Below, in pieces: positions 51,777 to 61,553 of a DNA stretch of 64,000 bases (its first letter is position 1; each line of letters begins with the position of its first letter). The stretch lies in NCBI GenBank assembly GCA_024401275.1, contig JAKSLJ010000013.1, positions 1-64,000 on the forward strand, written 5' to 3'. The DNA comes from Bacteroidaceae bacterium (lineage in GTDB: Bacteria > Bacteroidota > Bacteroidia > Bacteroidales > Bacteroidaceae). A model generated the notes under the pieces. The model saw only the letters and a program-made list of their open reading frames with translations. It was not told the origin of the DNA and searched no databases. The position numbers were made by a program, and so were the translations under genes.

Positions 51777-54593
51777 TTACATTGGAGGACGTCCACCGCC
51801 AAAGCCTGCTCCCGGACCATTCCACTGGCGACCGCCTCCTGGCATTCCGCCGCCGAAGCCACCAGGGCCGCCCATTCCGCGACCGTTCTTGCCTCCGAAA
51901 GCGTTGAAGCGATATGCGACATGCAGCATCGCGTAAGAAACTACGTTATTATTGCGACTTTCACTCTGCTGGATTGCTGAGATTGTACGAGAGAGATTGC
52001 TCTGCTGATGGAGAATGTCATAGAACTGGAGAGAAACCACGAGTGGCTTGCCCTTGAGGAATGACTGAGAGATTTGTGCGTTCCAAAGAAGTTCGCTTGT
52101 GTTTGCTTCCTTGCTGAGATAACCTAGACGCATGAGTTCGTGCATGTTTGTAGAAAGAGAAGTACCCCAAGGAGTTGTGATCTGGATGCTACCACCGAAG
52201 CGCCAATCCTTGGTATCACGGTCATTATTGCTCTGGAGCTCATTGCGAACACGCTCGTAACGAAGAGATCCGTCGAGCTCAATTTCAAGCCAGTCGTTGC
52301 GGAATCCGATACCAAGACGCTCCTGAATGCTTGCAGTCTTTGCAGTATTCTTAACAGAACTTGCATTTCTGTCAACCTGCAAATAGCTCACATTGTTTCT
52401 ATAGCTAAAGTCTGTATTTGTTCTTGTGAACCAAACACCAGCTGAATCGATTGAAGTGTTATAGCCAAAACCAGCATCAAAATTCCAGTTACCATCAATA
52501 TTTTCTGGTCTTGTAGTACGTCCACCGGTTTTCTCATCATAAGTTACCATATTGCTGATGGAATTCTTAGTGGTAGAGAATCGTACGTTAGCCATGATGT
52601 TCTGCTGATGACTGCTTATGTAATTGTTGTAGTAAGCATTCATATTCTGTGTGAACGAAGGCTTCAAACCAGGGTTACCCTTTGTGATATTAAGTGGATT
52701 TGAGTCATCCGTAATATCAAGAAGGTTGTTAATGGATGGCTGTGAAGTATTTGCACGATATTGGGCACGCAAACGATGCTGCTGAGAGAAATTGTAGCGG
52801 AAATCAAGAGTTGGAGAGAAATTGAATACGCTACGAGTAGTGTCAACCTTTACGCCCTGATAGTCCTGAATAAACTTAGAAGACTGTGGCTGGAACATCA
52901 TGCCGGCATTGAGCTGATACTTATCGCGAATCATGCGGAATGTCACGTTGATATCGTTCGTATAAGTAGTATATTCAGAATAACGGCTGAGGTTCTGGTC
53001 ACGATAATTCTGATAGTTAGGAATTGCACCGAGATAATCATCCCACTGACGATAGCGAGGTGTTACGTCATAGAAATTGAGTCCAGGAATTTTTGAGAAT
53101 TCATAAGTAGCACGGTCACTCTTATTGAAATCATAAGCATAACGATAAGAGAACTGAATGTATGTGCGTGGGAAGATTGGTTCGCTATAGGTTACTTGTG
53201 CGCTATAGTTGTAGCGTGTAGAAGGCGTTGTGTTATATCGATAAGTGTGATAAGTAGAGTCATTGCCCTGAGTATCCTTCACCTGATAGAGATGCACCTC
53301 GTTTGCAGTCATCTGCTGAGACTCAGAATCCGTCATACCTGCATTAAGTTGCAAAGTAACATTTCTTCCGCTTTCGCTAAGACGCTGGTTAATCTGGAAC
53401 ATACCGCGAAGGTTTGTATTCTCAGAATAACTGAGACCACGATCTTCCTGCTTGTTCACGAAATTAGAAGCAACTCCGTCAAGAGATTTTTCATTGAAAG
53501 TTTCAGATTCATTGAAACTTTTTCCGTCGTTTGTAGAATAAGAAAGAGAAGGGCGGAACATGATGTTAGTATTCTCCCATGGAGTCCATTCCAAACGCAA
53601 CTGACCGTTCCAAGAGTTAGAACGAGAGAAGTTCTTTCGGCTTGAATCAGTAAACTTACCATTCTGAACCATGAAGTTCTCTGACCAACTCTCAGTACGA
53701 GTATCGCCATTGTTATGATTCCAACGAACAGAAGCATCCATCTTGAATTTCTTCACATCAAGATTGTAGTTAAAGCCCACCATCTTGGAGATGTTGTCGC
53801 CAGAGCCTCCACCGCCCCAGCCACGGCCACCGCCGCCTCCTGGGAATCCACGGTCATTAGTATTGTTGGCGCTTGCCATACCCATAAGTTTCTGAGAATC
53901 TTGGAAATAGCCGCCAAAAACACGTTCTGCAAAGCGCTTCTCCGTACCAATACCAAGGTCAGCATTGATCATCGTACCTTTATTCATACCTGGTTTGATA
54001 CCGAAGTCAAGCACGGTTTCTTCTTCACCGTCCTCAATACCGGTCACGCGGGCAAGGTCACTCTTCTGATCGTAAGTCTTGATTTTATCAATTATAGATG
54101 TAGGGAGGTTCTTGAGAGCAGTTTTTGTATCACCTGTCATGAACTCCTTACCATCTACAAGAATTTTCTTTACTGTCTTACCGTTGATCTTCACTCCACC
54201 GTCATCGTCAATCTCTGCACCAGGAAGTTTTGCTACGAGTTCCTCTATCACACTACCTTCCGGAGTGCGGAACTGCGATGCATTGAACACAACAGTATCA
54301 GCCTTAACCATAACGCGAGGAGCCATAGCCTTCACCACAACCTCCTGCATGTCATAGTCTCGCCAGATTGATTCATTGGCATAAGCAATTGAGTCTCGCA
54401 CGAATTTCGCGCGAGACTCGATACTATCTTCCTTTACTTTTTTAAGCGAGTCGGTTACAGATAGAGCTTTTGTCTTCACAGAGTCAGCAATCTGCGAGCC
54501 TGAAGTCGCAACTGAAATGTTGCTTACCTCAGCCTGTGCCGACACTTTTAAGACTGCAATAGCAGCCACAAACAACATAATTAACCTTTTCAT
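51777..54593 (-). CDS. TonB-dependent outer-membrane receptor-like protein
   Basis: 938 aa. Signal peptide (MKRLIMLFVAAIAVLKVSAQ). A helical, Asp/Ser/Lys-rich stretch comes first, then a plug domain about 90-200 (VVFNASQFRTPEGSVIEELV, KILVDGKEFMTGD), a Gly-rich insert (GFPGGGGGRGWGGGGSGD), an outer-membrane beta-barrel domain to the end and a C-terminal tail of Gly/Met/Pro/Arg (GGPGGFGGGMPGGGRQWNGP). It is of the OMP_b-brl_3 type, often lacking the SusC signature; the transported substrate is unknown. It has no partner SusD gene beside it. Confidence 0.9.
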   Translation of the reverse strand: MKRLIMLFVAAIAVLKVSAQAEVSNISVATSGSQIADSVKTKALSVTDSLKKVKEDSIESRAKFVRDSIAYANESIWRDYDMQEVVVKAMAPRVMVKADTVVFNASQFRTPEGSVIEELVAKLPGAEIDDDGGVKINGKTVKKILVDGKEFMTGDTKTALKNLPTSIIDKIKTYDQKSDLARVTGIEDGEEETVLDFGIKPGMNKGTMINADLGIGTEKRFAERVFGGYFQDSQKLMGMASANNTNDRGFPGGGGGRGWGGGGSGDNISKMVGFNYNLDVKKFKMDASVRWNHNNGDTRTESWSENFMVQNGKFTDSSRKNFSRSNSWNGQLRLEWTPWENTNIMFRPSLSYSTNDGKSFNESETFNEKSLDGVASNFVNKQEDRGLSYSENTNLRGMFQINQRLSESGRNVTLQLNAGMTDSESQQMTANEVHLYQVKDTQGNDSTYHTYRYNTTPSTRYNYSAQVTYSEPIFPRTYIQFSYRYAYDFNKSDRATYEFSKIPGLNFYDVTPRYRQWDDYLGAIPNYQNYRDQNLSRYSEYTTYTNDINVTFRMIRDKYQLNAGMMFQPQSSKFIQDYQGVKVDTTRSVFNFSPTLDFRYNFSQQHRLRAQYRANTSQPSINNLLDITDDSNPLNITKGNPGLKPSFTQNMNAYYNNYISSHQQNIMANVRFSTTKNSISNMVTYDEKTGGRTTRPENIDGNWNFDAGFGYNTSIDSAGVWFTRTNTDFSYRNNVSYLQVDRNASSVKNTAKTASIQERLGIGFRNDWLEIELDGSLRYERVRNELQSNNDRDTKDWRFGGSIQITTPWGTSLSTNMHELMRLGYLSKEANTSELLWNAQISQSFLKGKPLVVSLQFYDILHQQSNLSRTISAIQQSESRNNNVVSYAMLHVAYRFNAFGGKNGRGMGGPGGFGGGMPGGGRQWNGPGAGFGGGRPPM

Positions 54594-54704
54594 AACATTT
54601 ATTTGACCAAATAGTAAAAAGAAAGTAAAAGCCGCAAATGTTAAAAAGTATTATTTTTTATAACATTTCGCAGCTTATCCTTCCCCTTACTATTATATTT
54701 TGAC

Positions 54705-55076
54705 TTAAGATTTCATGAAAGCAAATCCTACAGCCGCAATCAGGCAGATAAAGGAGGCTATATGATTCCAATGAAGACTTTCTCCCTTGAACATCAACAT
54801 AGCCACAATCGTAAACACCGTAAGCGAGATTACTTCCTGTATGATTTTCAACTGAAAAAGGGTGAAAGGCCCGCCATTACCGACAAAGCCAATTTTGTTA
54901 CTCGGTACCTGGAGACAGTACTCAAAAAATGCGACACCCCAAGAGAACAGAATTACTCCTATAAGCGGCCAACTGTCAGAGATCTTCATTTCGCTGAGTT
55001 TAAGATGTCCGTACCACGCCAGCGTCATGAACACATTAGAGCCGATGAGAAGCAGTATCGTATAGATTGCGTTCAT
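54705..55076 (-). CDS. DUF486-family small membrane protein
   Basis: 123 aa with four hydrophobic segments (AIYTILLLIGSNVFMTLAWY, PLIGVILFSWGVAFFEYCL, EVISLTVFTIVAMLMF, ASFICLIAAVGFAFMK), as DMT-type small transporters/exporters of DUF486. Starts at the base next to the glsB stop. Role in glycine-lipid transport is possible from context only. Confidence 0.9.
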   Translation of the reverse strand: MNAIYTILLLIGSNVFMTLAWYGHLKLSEMKISDSWPLIGVILFSWGVAFFEYCLQVPSNKIGFVGNGGPFTLFQLKIIQEVISLTVFTIVAMLMFKGESLHWNHIASFICLIAAVGFAFMKS

Positions 55077-56072
55077 TTATTGTTCTTTCTTCTTATATAT
55101 AATATTGTTCGCGCCCGAGGTAATCTTCAGACGCTCACGATTTTCCTTCATGAACGAGTCGATATGGCGCACGCGCTTTGGCTCAAGAATCTCGTCAACT
55201 GCGATAAGGATTCCAGTCTCCTCAACATCACCAAAACCATCGTTGATGGCTGTTCCGAACATCTTCATAGTAGGAGAAAGTCCCATGTATGCATTGACGA
55301 GTGGCGGAATATTGTAGCCCATACCGCGAACAGCTCCGTTCAGAATCTTATAGTCTTCCTTGAAATCGCGACCAGAGAAGATTTCGGCCAGATCTTCCTC
55401 ATCAGCCTCCAGCTTCAGCGGATTCATCGGAATAACGAGATTGTCATCATCATGGAAATGCTTCTTCAGGAAGTAAAGTATCATATCGCGACCAAGACGA
55501 ATGTAAGAAGGATACATCGTCATCTTGCCGAAGAAGTACTTCACATTTGGCTTTATGACTGTCAACGCACCAAGGCCGTCCCAAAGATTGTCAAGTGCGA
55601 AAAGGCTCTTGGCTCCCATCTTACTGCTCTGATACTCAAGAGTCACGAATGAACGTCCGAGCTCTATGGTATAAGGCATATAGTCGCTAATGAACTTCTC
55701 TGAGAACTTAAACATGTGGCTTGTAGCCAGAATAGGTTGCCCTTCCTTGTCGTACTCAACATCAGTACCGAGAATATAGCGATAACCGCCTATGATTTCC
55801 TCAGCTTCAGGATTCCAGACAATAAGCTGCTTGTAGCAGTTTTCACAAGTGTCGAACTCATCAAGATCAAGTTCTTTTCCTGTGCCACCACCAGCTTCAC
55901 GGAAAACGATCTCACGCAAACGACCAATCTCGCGAACCACATTCGGAGAGTCATGATGAGTAACGATGTAAATCTCGTTATGACTTTTATTAGTCAGTCG
56001 AAGCTGTTTATCAGGAGTCAGCTCTGATTTGAGTACCTCTTTATCTATCGGGGCTATAATCGGTTGTTCCAT
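55077..56072 (-). CDS. glsB: Glycine-lipid N-acyltransferase GlsB-like (GNAT, Acetyltransf_5)
   Basis: Adds a 3-hydroxy fatty acid to the amine of glycine, first step of glycine (and related amino-acid) lipids of Bacteroides. 331 aa. Seen: the ornithine-acyltransferase-type GNAT domain (VVREIGRLREIVFREAGGGT, EIIGGYRYILG, ELGRSFVTLEYQSSKMGAKS) and the C-terminal part with AVRGMGYNIPPLVNAYMGLS. It follows the GlsA-like gene by 46 bases on the same strand, the pairing known from Bacteroides thetaiotaomicron. Start MEQPIIAPIDKEV is preceded by a good leader. Confidence 0.85.
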   Translation of the reverse strand: MEQPIIAPIDKEVLKSELTPDKQLRLTNKSHNEIYIVTHHDSPNVVREIGRLREIVFREAGGGTGKELDLDEFDTCENCYKQLIVWNPEAEEIIGGYRYILGTDVEYDKEGQPILATSHMFKFSEKFISDYMPYTIELGRSFVTLEYQSSKMGAKSLFALDNLWDGLGALTVIKPNVKYFFGKMTMYPSYIRLGRDMILYFLKKHFHDDDNLVIPMNPLKLEADEEDLAEIFSGRDFKEDYKILNGAVRGMGYNIPPLVNAYMGLSPTMKMFGTAINDGFGDVEETGILIAVDEILEPKRVRHIDSFMKENRERLKITSGANNIIYKKKEQ

Positions 56073-56118
56073 TTTGTAAATTATTCAAACAAATGTTTGA
56101 TTGCTTAAGTAATATTTC

Positions 56119-56949
56119 TTATTCTGCAAGTTCGTAAACTTTTCCTCTAACATACTGAGCCCACTCTGCAGCAGACTTTGACTTATCGAATGTCTGCCAA
56201 GGAATTGGTTGTCCGATGGTGATTTCAAAAGTCTTGTGGACATTCTTGTACATTTCGTCAACAAGGAAAAGCATTGCAGGATTAAAGTTGAGTTTCAACG
56301 CCTTTGCTATATTGGCTATACGATAGAACTTGTCCGAATTCTGACCGGAGAAATGGATTGGCACAACATCACGCTTTGTCTGAACACTCTTATTGACAAA
56401 GGTTTTCGTCCATGGAAGATCCTGTATCTTGCCACCTATCTTACGCGAACAAAGTCCGGCAGGAAACATCAGAACATGATTGTCGCTCTTGAAACACTCA
56501 TTCACCATTCGCGGGAAATCACGACTTTGGTTGCCTGTCTTGTTAATTGGAACACAAAGCGGTGCAAGCCCAGGAAGGTTCATTAGGAGATCGTTTACCA
56601 AATAGCGGAAACGGCTGTCGTAGCGTTTGCCAATGATGGAGCCAAGAGCAACGCCATCAGCTCCGCCAAGAGGATGGTTACTGACAAAAGTATAAAGGCT
56701 GCCATCAGAATCGTCAGGGAAATTTTCGGCACCTTTTATGACAAGATTGGAATCGAGATAACGCACGCATTCTTCAAGCCAAGGAGTGCCAACAAGGTGA
56801 CGACTCTCCCAGAGATACTTGTTCACCTCGTCCTCATGAATCACTTTGATAAGCCAGTTTACGAGAAAAGACGGTACAAACTTAGCTTTAGCTCCCATCT
56901 TATCCTGTAAAATCTTTCGTATGTCAATGGTTTTCTCGGAAAGTTCCAT
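56119..56949 (-). CDS. glsA: GlsA-like acyltransferase (1-acylglycerol-3-phosphate acyltransferase family)
   Basis: 276 aa. The acyltransferase motif is FVSNHPLGGADGVALGSIIG (His and Asp with five residues between, as in the GlsA/OlsF-like subgroup rather than the HX4D of PlsC), followed by LCVPINKTGNQSRDF and LMFPAGLCSRK. GlsA adds the second fatty acid in glycine-lipid synthesis. First gene of the glsA-glsB-DUF486 group, promoter box at 57021-57029. Confidence 0.85.
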   Translation of the reverse strand: MELSEKTIDIRKILQDKMGAKAKFVPSFLVNWLIKVIHEDEVNKYLWESRHLVGTPWLEECVRYLDSNLVIKGAENFPDDSDGSLYTFVSNHPLGGADGVALGSIIGKRYDSRFRYLVNDLLMNLPGLAPLCVPINKTGNQSRDFPRMVNECFKSDNHVLMFPAGLCSRKIGGKIQDLPWTKTFVNKSVQTKRDVVPIHFSGQNSDKFYRIANIAKALKLNFNPAMLFLVDEMYKNVHKTFEITIGQPIPWQTFDKSKSAAEWAQYVRGKVYELAE

Positions 56950-57020
56950 TGTTTTAGAATGTCAGTTTAGTAATTATTTGTTAAGCATGTATAATTGGAT
57001 GAAATATACCAAAATACGCG

Positions 57021-57029
57021 GCAAAATTA
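57021..57029 (-). promoter_or_regulatory. TAnnTTTGC -7 box for glsA
   Basis: Minus-strand TAATTTTGC about 75 bases before the ATG; divergent to the box at 57134. Confidence 0.58.
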
Positions 57030-57133
57030 CAATAATTATTTGTTAATACGCAAATTATAACACAAAAATTATGTTTTACCCACATATTTAACATATAAAA
57101 TGCATTATTAAATCACGAATTCAGGAAAAAAAA

Positions 57134-57142
57134 TAACTTTGC
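57134..57142 (+). promoter_or_regulatory. TAnnTTTGC -7 box for the HD gene
   Basis: TAACTTTGC about 33 bases before the ATG at 57175. Confidence 0.65.
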
Positions 57143-57174
57143 GCTCAAATTTCAATCATAATCCGAATCTAAAG

Positions 57175-57723
57175 ATGGACGCTCTCTCACTCATCAACAA
57201 ATATTATTCAGACAACGAAGATCTACGTCAGCTACTAATACGACACAGCGAAGATGTTGCAAGAAAAGCTCTGGAAATAGCAGAAAATCACCCAGAGCTG
57301 AACATAGACAAGCAGTTTGTCTATGACGCTGCCATGCTACATGACATCGGCATCTTCATGACTGACGCTCCTGGCATATATTGCCATGGAGACAAGCCTT
57401 ATATCTGTCACGGCACTCTTGGCGCAGAACTCCTTAGAAAAGAAGGACTTACGAAGCACGCACGAGTAGCAGAACGCCACACTGGTGCAGGAATTACGGC
57501 GATGGAAATTAAAGAACAACAGCTGCCTTTGCCAGAGAAAGACCTGCTGCCGGAAACCACGGAAGAGAAGCTGATTTGCTTTGCAGACAAATTCTTTTCA
57601 AAATCACATCCTGAAAAAGAAAAAACGCTTGAAGGCGCACGACGTTCTTTGCAGAAATTCGGTGGCGGCACAATCAAGCGTTTTGAAGAAATGATAAACT
57701 TGTTCTTACCCTTATCTGAATAA
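57175..57723 (+). CDS. HD-domain phosphohydrolase
   Basis: 182 aa. HD/HDIG motifs: HSEDVARKALEIAENH, AAMLHDIGIFMTDA, then VAERHTGAGIT and CFADKFFSKSHP. Such small HD proteins act on nucleotides or phosphate esters; substrate open. The frame begins at 57139, but the -7 box (57134-57142) overlaps it, so 57175 is the start. The end overlaps rsmD by 12 bases tail to tail. Confidence 0.9.
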   Translation: MDALSLINKYYSDNEDLRQLLIRHSEDVARKALEIAENHPELNIDKQFVYDAAMLHDIGIFMTDAPGIYCHGDKPYICHGTLGAELLRKEGLTKHARVAERHTGAGITAMEIKEQQLPLPEKDLLPETTEEKLICFADKFFSKSHPEKEKTLEGARRSLQKFGGGTIKRFEEMINLFLPLSE

Positions 57724-58242
57724 AGAGAAATTAACGCTTCCATAAGCTCTATGCTCAACAAAGCGAGGGTGGTCAGTAAAGCTATTTGTCTTACCATGTT
57801 CAAAGACAAAGATTCCATCCTCGGTAAGCAGGTCGTTGTCCAGCACGAGATCAGGAATGGAGGCAAGATTCTCCAGTGCATACGGCGGATCAGCAAAAAT
57901 AAAGTCGAACTTCAAGTGACAGCTTTTCAGGAATTTAAAAACGTCACCCTGGATAAGATTGCAACGCTTATCACCAAGTTTCTCAAGGCATTGACGAATG
58001 AAGCGCGCATGATCGCGGTCTTTCTCCACACTTACCACCTGCTGACAACCTCTTGAAAGCAGTTCTAAAGAAATACTTCCCGTACCAGCAAAAAGATCCA
58101 GAGCCACTGCATCTTCAAAATCCACATAGCTCCTCACCACATTAAAGATATTCTCTTTGGCAAAATCCGTAGTTGGACGTGCCTTGAAAGTACGCGGAAC
58201 ATCAAAATGCCTACCCTTATATTCTCCTGTTATTATTCGCAT
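57712..58242 (-). CDS. rsmD: 16S rRNA (guanine(966)-N2)-methyltransferase
   Basis: Methylates G966 of 16S rRNA. 176 aa. Seen: MRIITGEYKGRHFDVP, RPTTDFAKENIFNVVRSYVD, LDLFAGTGSISLELLSRG (SAM motif I) and FIFADPPYAL (catalytic DPPY). Follows DUF3822 by 65 bases, the usual Bacteroidetes order. Confidence 0.96.
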   Translation of the reverse strand: MRIITGEYKGRHFDVPRTFKARPTTDFAKENIFNVVRSYVDFEDAVALDLFAGTGSISLELLSRGCQQVVSVEKDRDHARFIRQCLEKLGDKRCNLIQGDVFKFLKSCHLKFDFIFADPPYALENLASIPDLVLDNDLLTEDGIFVFEHGKTNSFTDHPRFVEHRAYGSVNFSLFR

Positions 58243-58307
58243 ATTTCGATTTATTCAATAGTCAACAAGTAAAGATTCTCCTTAAAATCAGCAGGATAAA
58301 TCACACA

Positions 58308-58955
58308 TTAGACAGTCACATTCTTAACGAATTCGGAGAGCAAATCCTTGAGTTCGTCCTTGAAAGCAACATCTCCTTCAAGAATTATCTCATCCTTCAA
58401 CTGGCTATAATTCAGCTGTTTATAAACACTCAACAGAAGGAAAACGCAGTTTTGCGCCTCATTAGCCTCAAACTCATTGAAGAACGCCAATCTACCCTGC
58501 TTGAAAGCATAGGCGTACATTGTCTTGTCATAGAAGAACGCATAAAGCGTTTTTTCCTTATAATCAGAGACTTTCGCTTCACCGAACTTCTCTGTCAGAA
58601 TGTGTTTGATTTCAAATTGCTGAAAATTGTCCTCAATAACAGTCATCAGGTCCTTACTGACCGAGAAAAGCACAGAAACATTGAACTCAGAGAATTCGTT
58701 TTTCAACACAACAATCTCTTCGCCTTCATTAGTAACAGTAAGTTTATAAAGCTGCTCAGGATTCTCTTCTTCAAGCTGATTTTCAGGCATCAACACCACA
58801 GGAGTGTCAACATAGACCACAACCTCATCTGCACTTGCGTCATATTCTTTCAACGCTTCGCGCATGTTAGCAGCGACACTCACACCTACAGCTTGCTTAA
58901 ATTCCTTTCCAAGAGTGGGGAAAACAAACTCGTCTTTTGTTATTTTTATTATCAT
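58308..58955 (-). CDS. DUF3822-family protein
   Basis: 215 aa from the Met at 58955; an in-frame Met at 58982 would overlap the DUF3737 stop by 20 bases. Actin/ribonuclease-H-like fold features (FNEFEANEAQNCVFLLLSVY at the end, YAFFYDKTMYAYAFKQGRLA). The family is found next to rsmD in Bacteroidetes; no known function. Confidence 0.82.
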   Translation of the reverse strand: MIIKITKDEFVFPTLGKEFKQAVGVSVAANMREALKEYDASADEVVVYVDTPVVLMPENQLEEENPEQLYKLTVTNEGEEIVVLKNEFSEFNVSVLFSVSKDLMTVIEDNFQQFEIKHILTEKFGEAKVSDYKEKTLYAFFYDKTMYAYAFKQGRLAFFNEFEANEAQNCVFLLLSVYKQLNYSQLKDEIILEGDVAFKDELKDLLSEFVKNVTV

Positions 58956-58962
58956 TGTTTCG

Positions 58963-59814
58963 TTATTCTTCAGCGACTTCAATCTTGCAATCAGAATCGG
59001 CTATCAGATTTTCATCTATAATAATCTCACCAACAGAATCAACCTTTATGCTTCCGTGGTGCGGATTCTTTATGCTAACAGCATGACCTTTGATAGTAGC
59101 ATTTACATTAGAATATTCAAAAGCAAGGTCTGCATTATCACCCATTGTACAATCCTCAAGAACAAGGCCTTCTGCATAGCAGAGTGGCTGAGTTCCTTCT
59201 ATATGACAGCGTACCAACTTAAGATTGCGAGAGTGCCATGCAAGGAATTCACCTTTTATGGTAGAATCATAAACGGTACAGTTGTCCGACTCCCAGAAAG
59301 CGTCTTTAGTTTCTATAACTGCGTTTCGAACAACGACGTTCTTGGCATATTGAAAGATATACTTTCCTTTGCAATTGAAATTGCTTATTTCTACATTCTC
59401 ACAATGCATGAAAGGATAAATGCCATTTTCCATTTCGCAGTCGCTCATCTTTACGCCACGGCAATGCCAGAGAGTTTCCTGACCGTCAGTAAACTTCACT
59501 CGTTCAAGGGTTATATCATCAACCTCACGCAACAGTTTCGGACCATCAACGACGCAATCTTTCATGACAACATTCTTAGAATACCAGAGAGATGCTCTAC
59601 TTGGTTCAGCAATCGTACAGTTCTCCATTTCCAATCCGTCAATGCGCCAAAGGACATAATTTCCTTCAAAACGACAGTTACGTGTTACTATATTTGTGCA
59701 CTCCTTCAATCCAGACTCTCCTTCATGTATTACAACATTTTCAAGTTGAAGGTCATGCGAAGCATATAGCGGACGTTCTCCACCAAATTCCTGATCTTTT
59801 ATCGTCTTCATCAA
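58963..59814 (-). CDS. DUF3737 right-handed beta-helix protein
   Basis: 283 aa (second Met at 59811). Clear rungs of about 20-22 residues with stacked Asn, Cys and hydrophobics: NIVTRNCRFEGNYVLWRIDG, NVVMKDCVVDGPKLLREVDD, GVKMSDCEMENGIYPFMHCE and more. No signal peptide. DUF3737 members are cytoplasmic beta-helices; function unknown. Promoter box at 59850-59858. Confidence 0.9.
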   Translation of the reverse strand: MMKTIKDQEFGGERPLYASHDLQLENVVIHEGESGLKECTNIVTRNCRFEGNYVLWRIDGLEMENCTIAEPSRASLWYSKNVVMKDCVVDGPKLLREVDDITLERVKFTDGQETLWHCRGVKMSDCEMENGIYPFMHCENVEISNFNCKGKYIFQYAKNVVVRNAVIETKDAFWESDNCTVYDSTIKGEFLAWHSRNLKLVRCHIEGTQPLCYAEGLVLEDCTMGDNADLAFEYSNVNATIKGHAVSIKNPHHGSIKVDSVGEIIIDENLIADSDCKIEVAEE

Positions 59815-59849
59815 TATTTCTTTTTTAGGGTAATCACATTATAATTTGT

Positions 59850-59858
59850 GCAAAGATA
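59850..59858 (-). promoter_or_regulatory. TAnnTTTGC -7 box for DUF3737
   Basis: Minus-strand TATCTTTGC about 36 bases before the start. Confidence 0.6.
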
Positions 59859-59983
59859 ACATTTTTTCAGGATTACTGCAAATCTTCTTTTCCAGCACAT
59901 AAAGATACATCAAGAATATCAAACTAAATAGAAAAACTTTCAAAAAAGTCAAGAAACACAATTTCTATAAAAATAAAAATTTG

Positions 59984-59992
59984 TATTTTTGC
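59984..59992 (+). promoter_or_regulatory. TAnnTTTGC -7 box for purB
   Basis: TATTTTTGC about 76 bases before the purB ATG. Confidence 0.6.
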
Positions 59993-60068
59993 ACAAAATT
60001 TGTAAACATACATTAATTTAGGATTATAGATTTACATCTTCAATAACACAAAACATTAATTTTACAGA

Positions 60069-61424
60069 ATGGAACTTAATCTCCTTACAGCTATATCGCC
60101 GATTGATGGCAGATATAGAAGCAAAACGGAAAAATTGTCTGAATATTTCTCTGAGTATGCCCTCGTACGTTACAGAGTCAGAGTAGAGATAGAGTACTTC
60201 ATCACTCTCGCAGAACTTCCTCTACCACAGCTTGTAGGCGTGAAGGAAGCTGTTAGTGGTGGATACGAGACACTTCGTGACATTTATCGTAACTTCACTG
60301 TGGCTGATGCTCAGCGCGTGAAAGACATTGAAAGCATTACAAACCACGACGTAAAGGCTGTAGAATACTTTATCAAGGAGAAGTTTGACGCTATCGGTGG
60401 ACTCGACAAATACAAGGAATTCGTACATTTCGGCCTTACTTCACAGGACATCAACAATACAAGTGTGCCTCTCTCTGTAAAGGAGGCTATCAACGAAACT
60501 TTCGTTCCACTTCTTCAGGAGCTTATCGATCAGCTCTCTGCTTATGCTGAGGAATGGAAGAATGTTTCTATGCTCGCAAAGACTCACGGTCAGCCAGCAT
60601 CCCCTACCCGACTCGGCAAGGAGATCATGGTTTATGTTTATCGTCTCAACGAGCAGCTTGCAACTCTCAAGGCATGCAAATACACCGCTAAGTTCGGTGG
60701 TGCAACAGGTAACTACAACGCCCACAACGTAGCTTATCCTGCATATGATTGGAAGGCTTTCGGAAACAAGTTCGTAAGCGAGAAACTTGGTCTTGAGCGT
60801 GAGCAATATACAACTCAGATTTCAAACTACGACCATCTCGCTTCTATATTTGATGCTCTCCGTCGTATCGGCACTATCATCATCGACCTTGACCGTGACT
60901 TCTGGATGTACATCTCAATGGAATACTTCAAGCAGAAGATCAAGAAGGGCGAAGTTGGTTCAAGCGCTATGCCTCACAAGGTCAACCCAATCGACTTCGA
61001 GAACTCGGAAGGAAACCTCGGCATTGCAGGTGCTCTCCTTGAGTTCCTCTCTCGCAAGCTTCCTATCAGCCGCTTGCAGCGTGACCTTACAGACTCAACT
61101 GTACTTCGTAACATAGGTACTCCTCTCGGACACATGCTCATCGCTATGCAGAGTACTCTCAAAGGTCTCCGCAAGCTTATTCTCAACGAGCAGGCTCTCT
61201 TTGACGATCTTGACAACACATGGGCTGTCGTAGCAGAAGCAATCCAGACTATTCTTCGTCGTGAGGCTTATCCAAATCCATACGAAGCGCTCAAGGCTCT
61301 CACACGCACTAATACAAAGATGACTCCAGAGATTATCCACGAGTTCATTGAAACTCTTGAAGTTTCTGAAAGCGTGAAGGAAGAGCTCCGCGTCATTACT
61401 CCACACAACTATACAGGAGTATAA
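60069..61424 (+). CDS. purB: Adenylosuccinate lyase
   Basis: Catalyses two fumarate-releasing steps in purine synthesis (SAICAR to AICAR, adenylosuccinate to AMP). 451 aa, normal. Seen: NLLTAISPIDGRYRSKTEKL, the N-terminal substrate site, FGLTSQDINNTSVPL, MLAKTHGQPASPTRLGKE and the fumarase/aspartase signature GSSAMPHKVNPIDFE. Own promoter; about 130 bases without a gene follow before the pseudouridine synthase. Confidence 0.98.
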   Translation: MELNLLTAISPIDGRYRSKTEKLSEYFSEYALVRYRVRVEIEYFITLAELPLPQLVGVKEAVSGGYETLRDIYRNFTVADAQRVKDIESITNHDVKAVEYFIKEKFDAIGGLDKYKEFVHFGLTSQDINNTSVPLSVKEAINETFVPLLQELIDQLSAYAEEWKNVSMLAKTHGQPASPTRLGKEIMVYVYRLNEQLATLKACKYTAKFGGATGNYNAHNVAYPAYDWKAFGNKFVSEKLGLEREQYTTQISNYDHLASIFDALRRIGTIIIDLDRDFWMYISMEYFKQKIKKGEVGSSAMPHKVNPIDFENSEGNLGIAGALLEFLSRKLPISRLQRDLTDSTVLRNIGTPLGHMLIAMQSTLKGLRKLILNEQALFDDLDNTWAVVAEAIQTILRREAYPNPYEALKALTRTNTKMTPEIIHEFIETLEVSESVKEELRVITPHNYTGV

Positions 61425-61553
61425 AAACTTAGCATAAATAGCCTTAAGAATCTTAACAATTTTAATCATTACGTTCAATAATCATTAAGAGAATTAAGCA
61501 TCTTAGGAAAGAGAATAATAAAAACTAAAACGAATCTACAAACTAACAAAATC

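Noticed and set aside
58864..59769. 301-codon plus-strand frame
   Set aside because: Antisense shadow of DUF3737 with no recognisable protein features.
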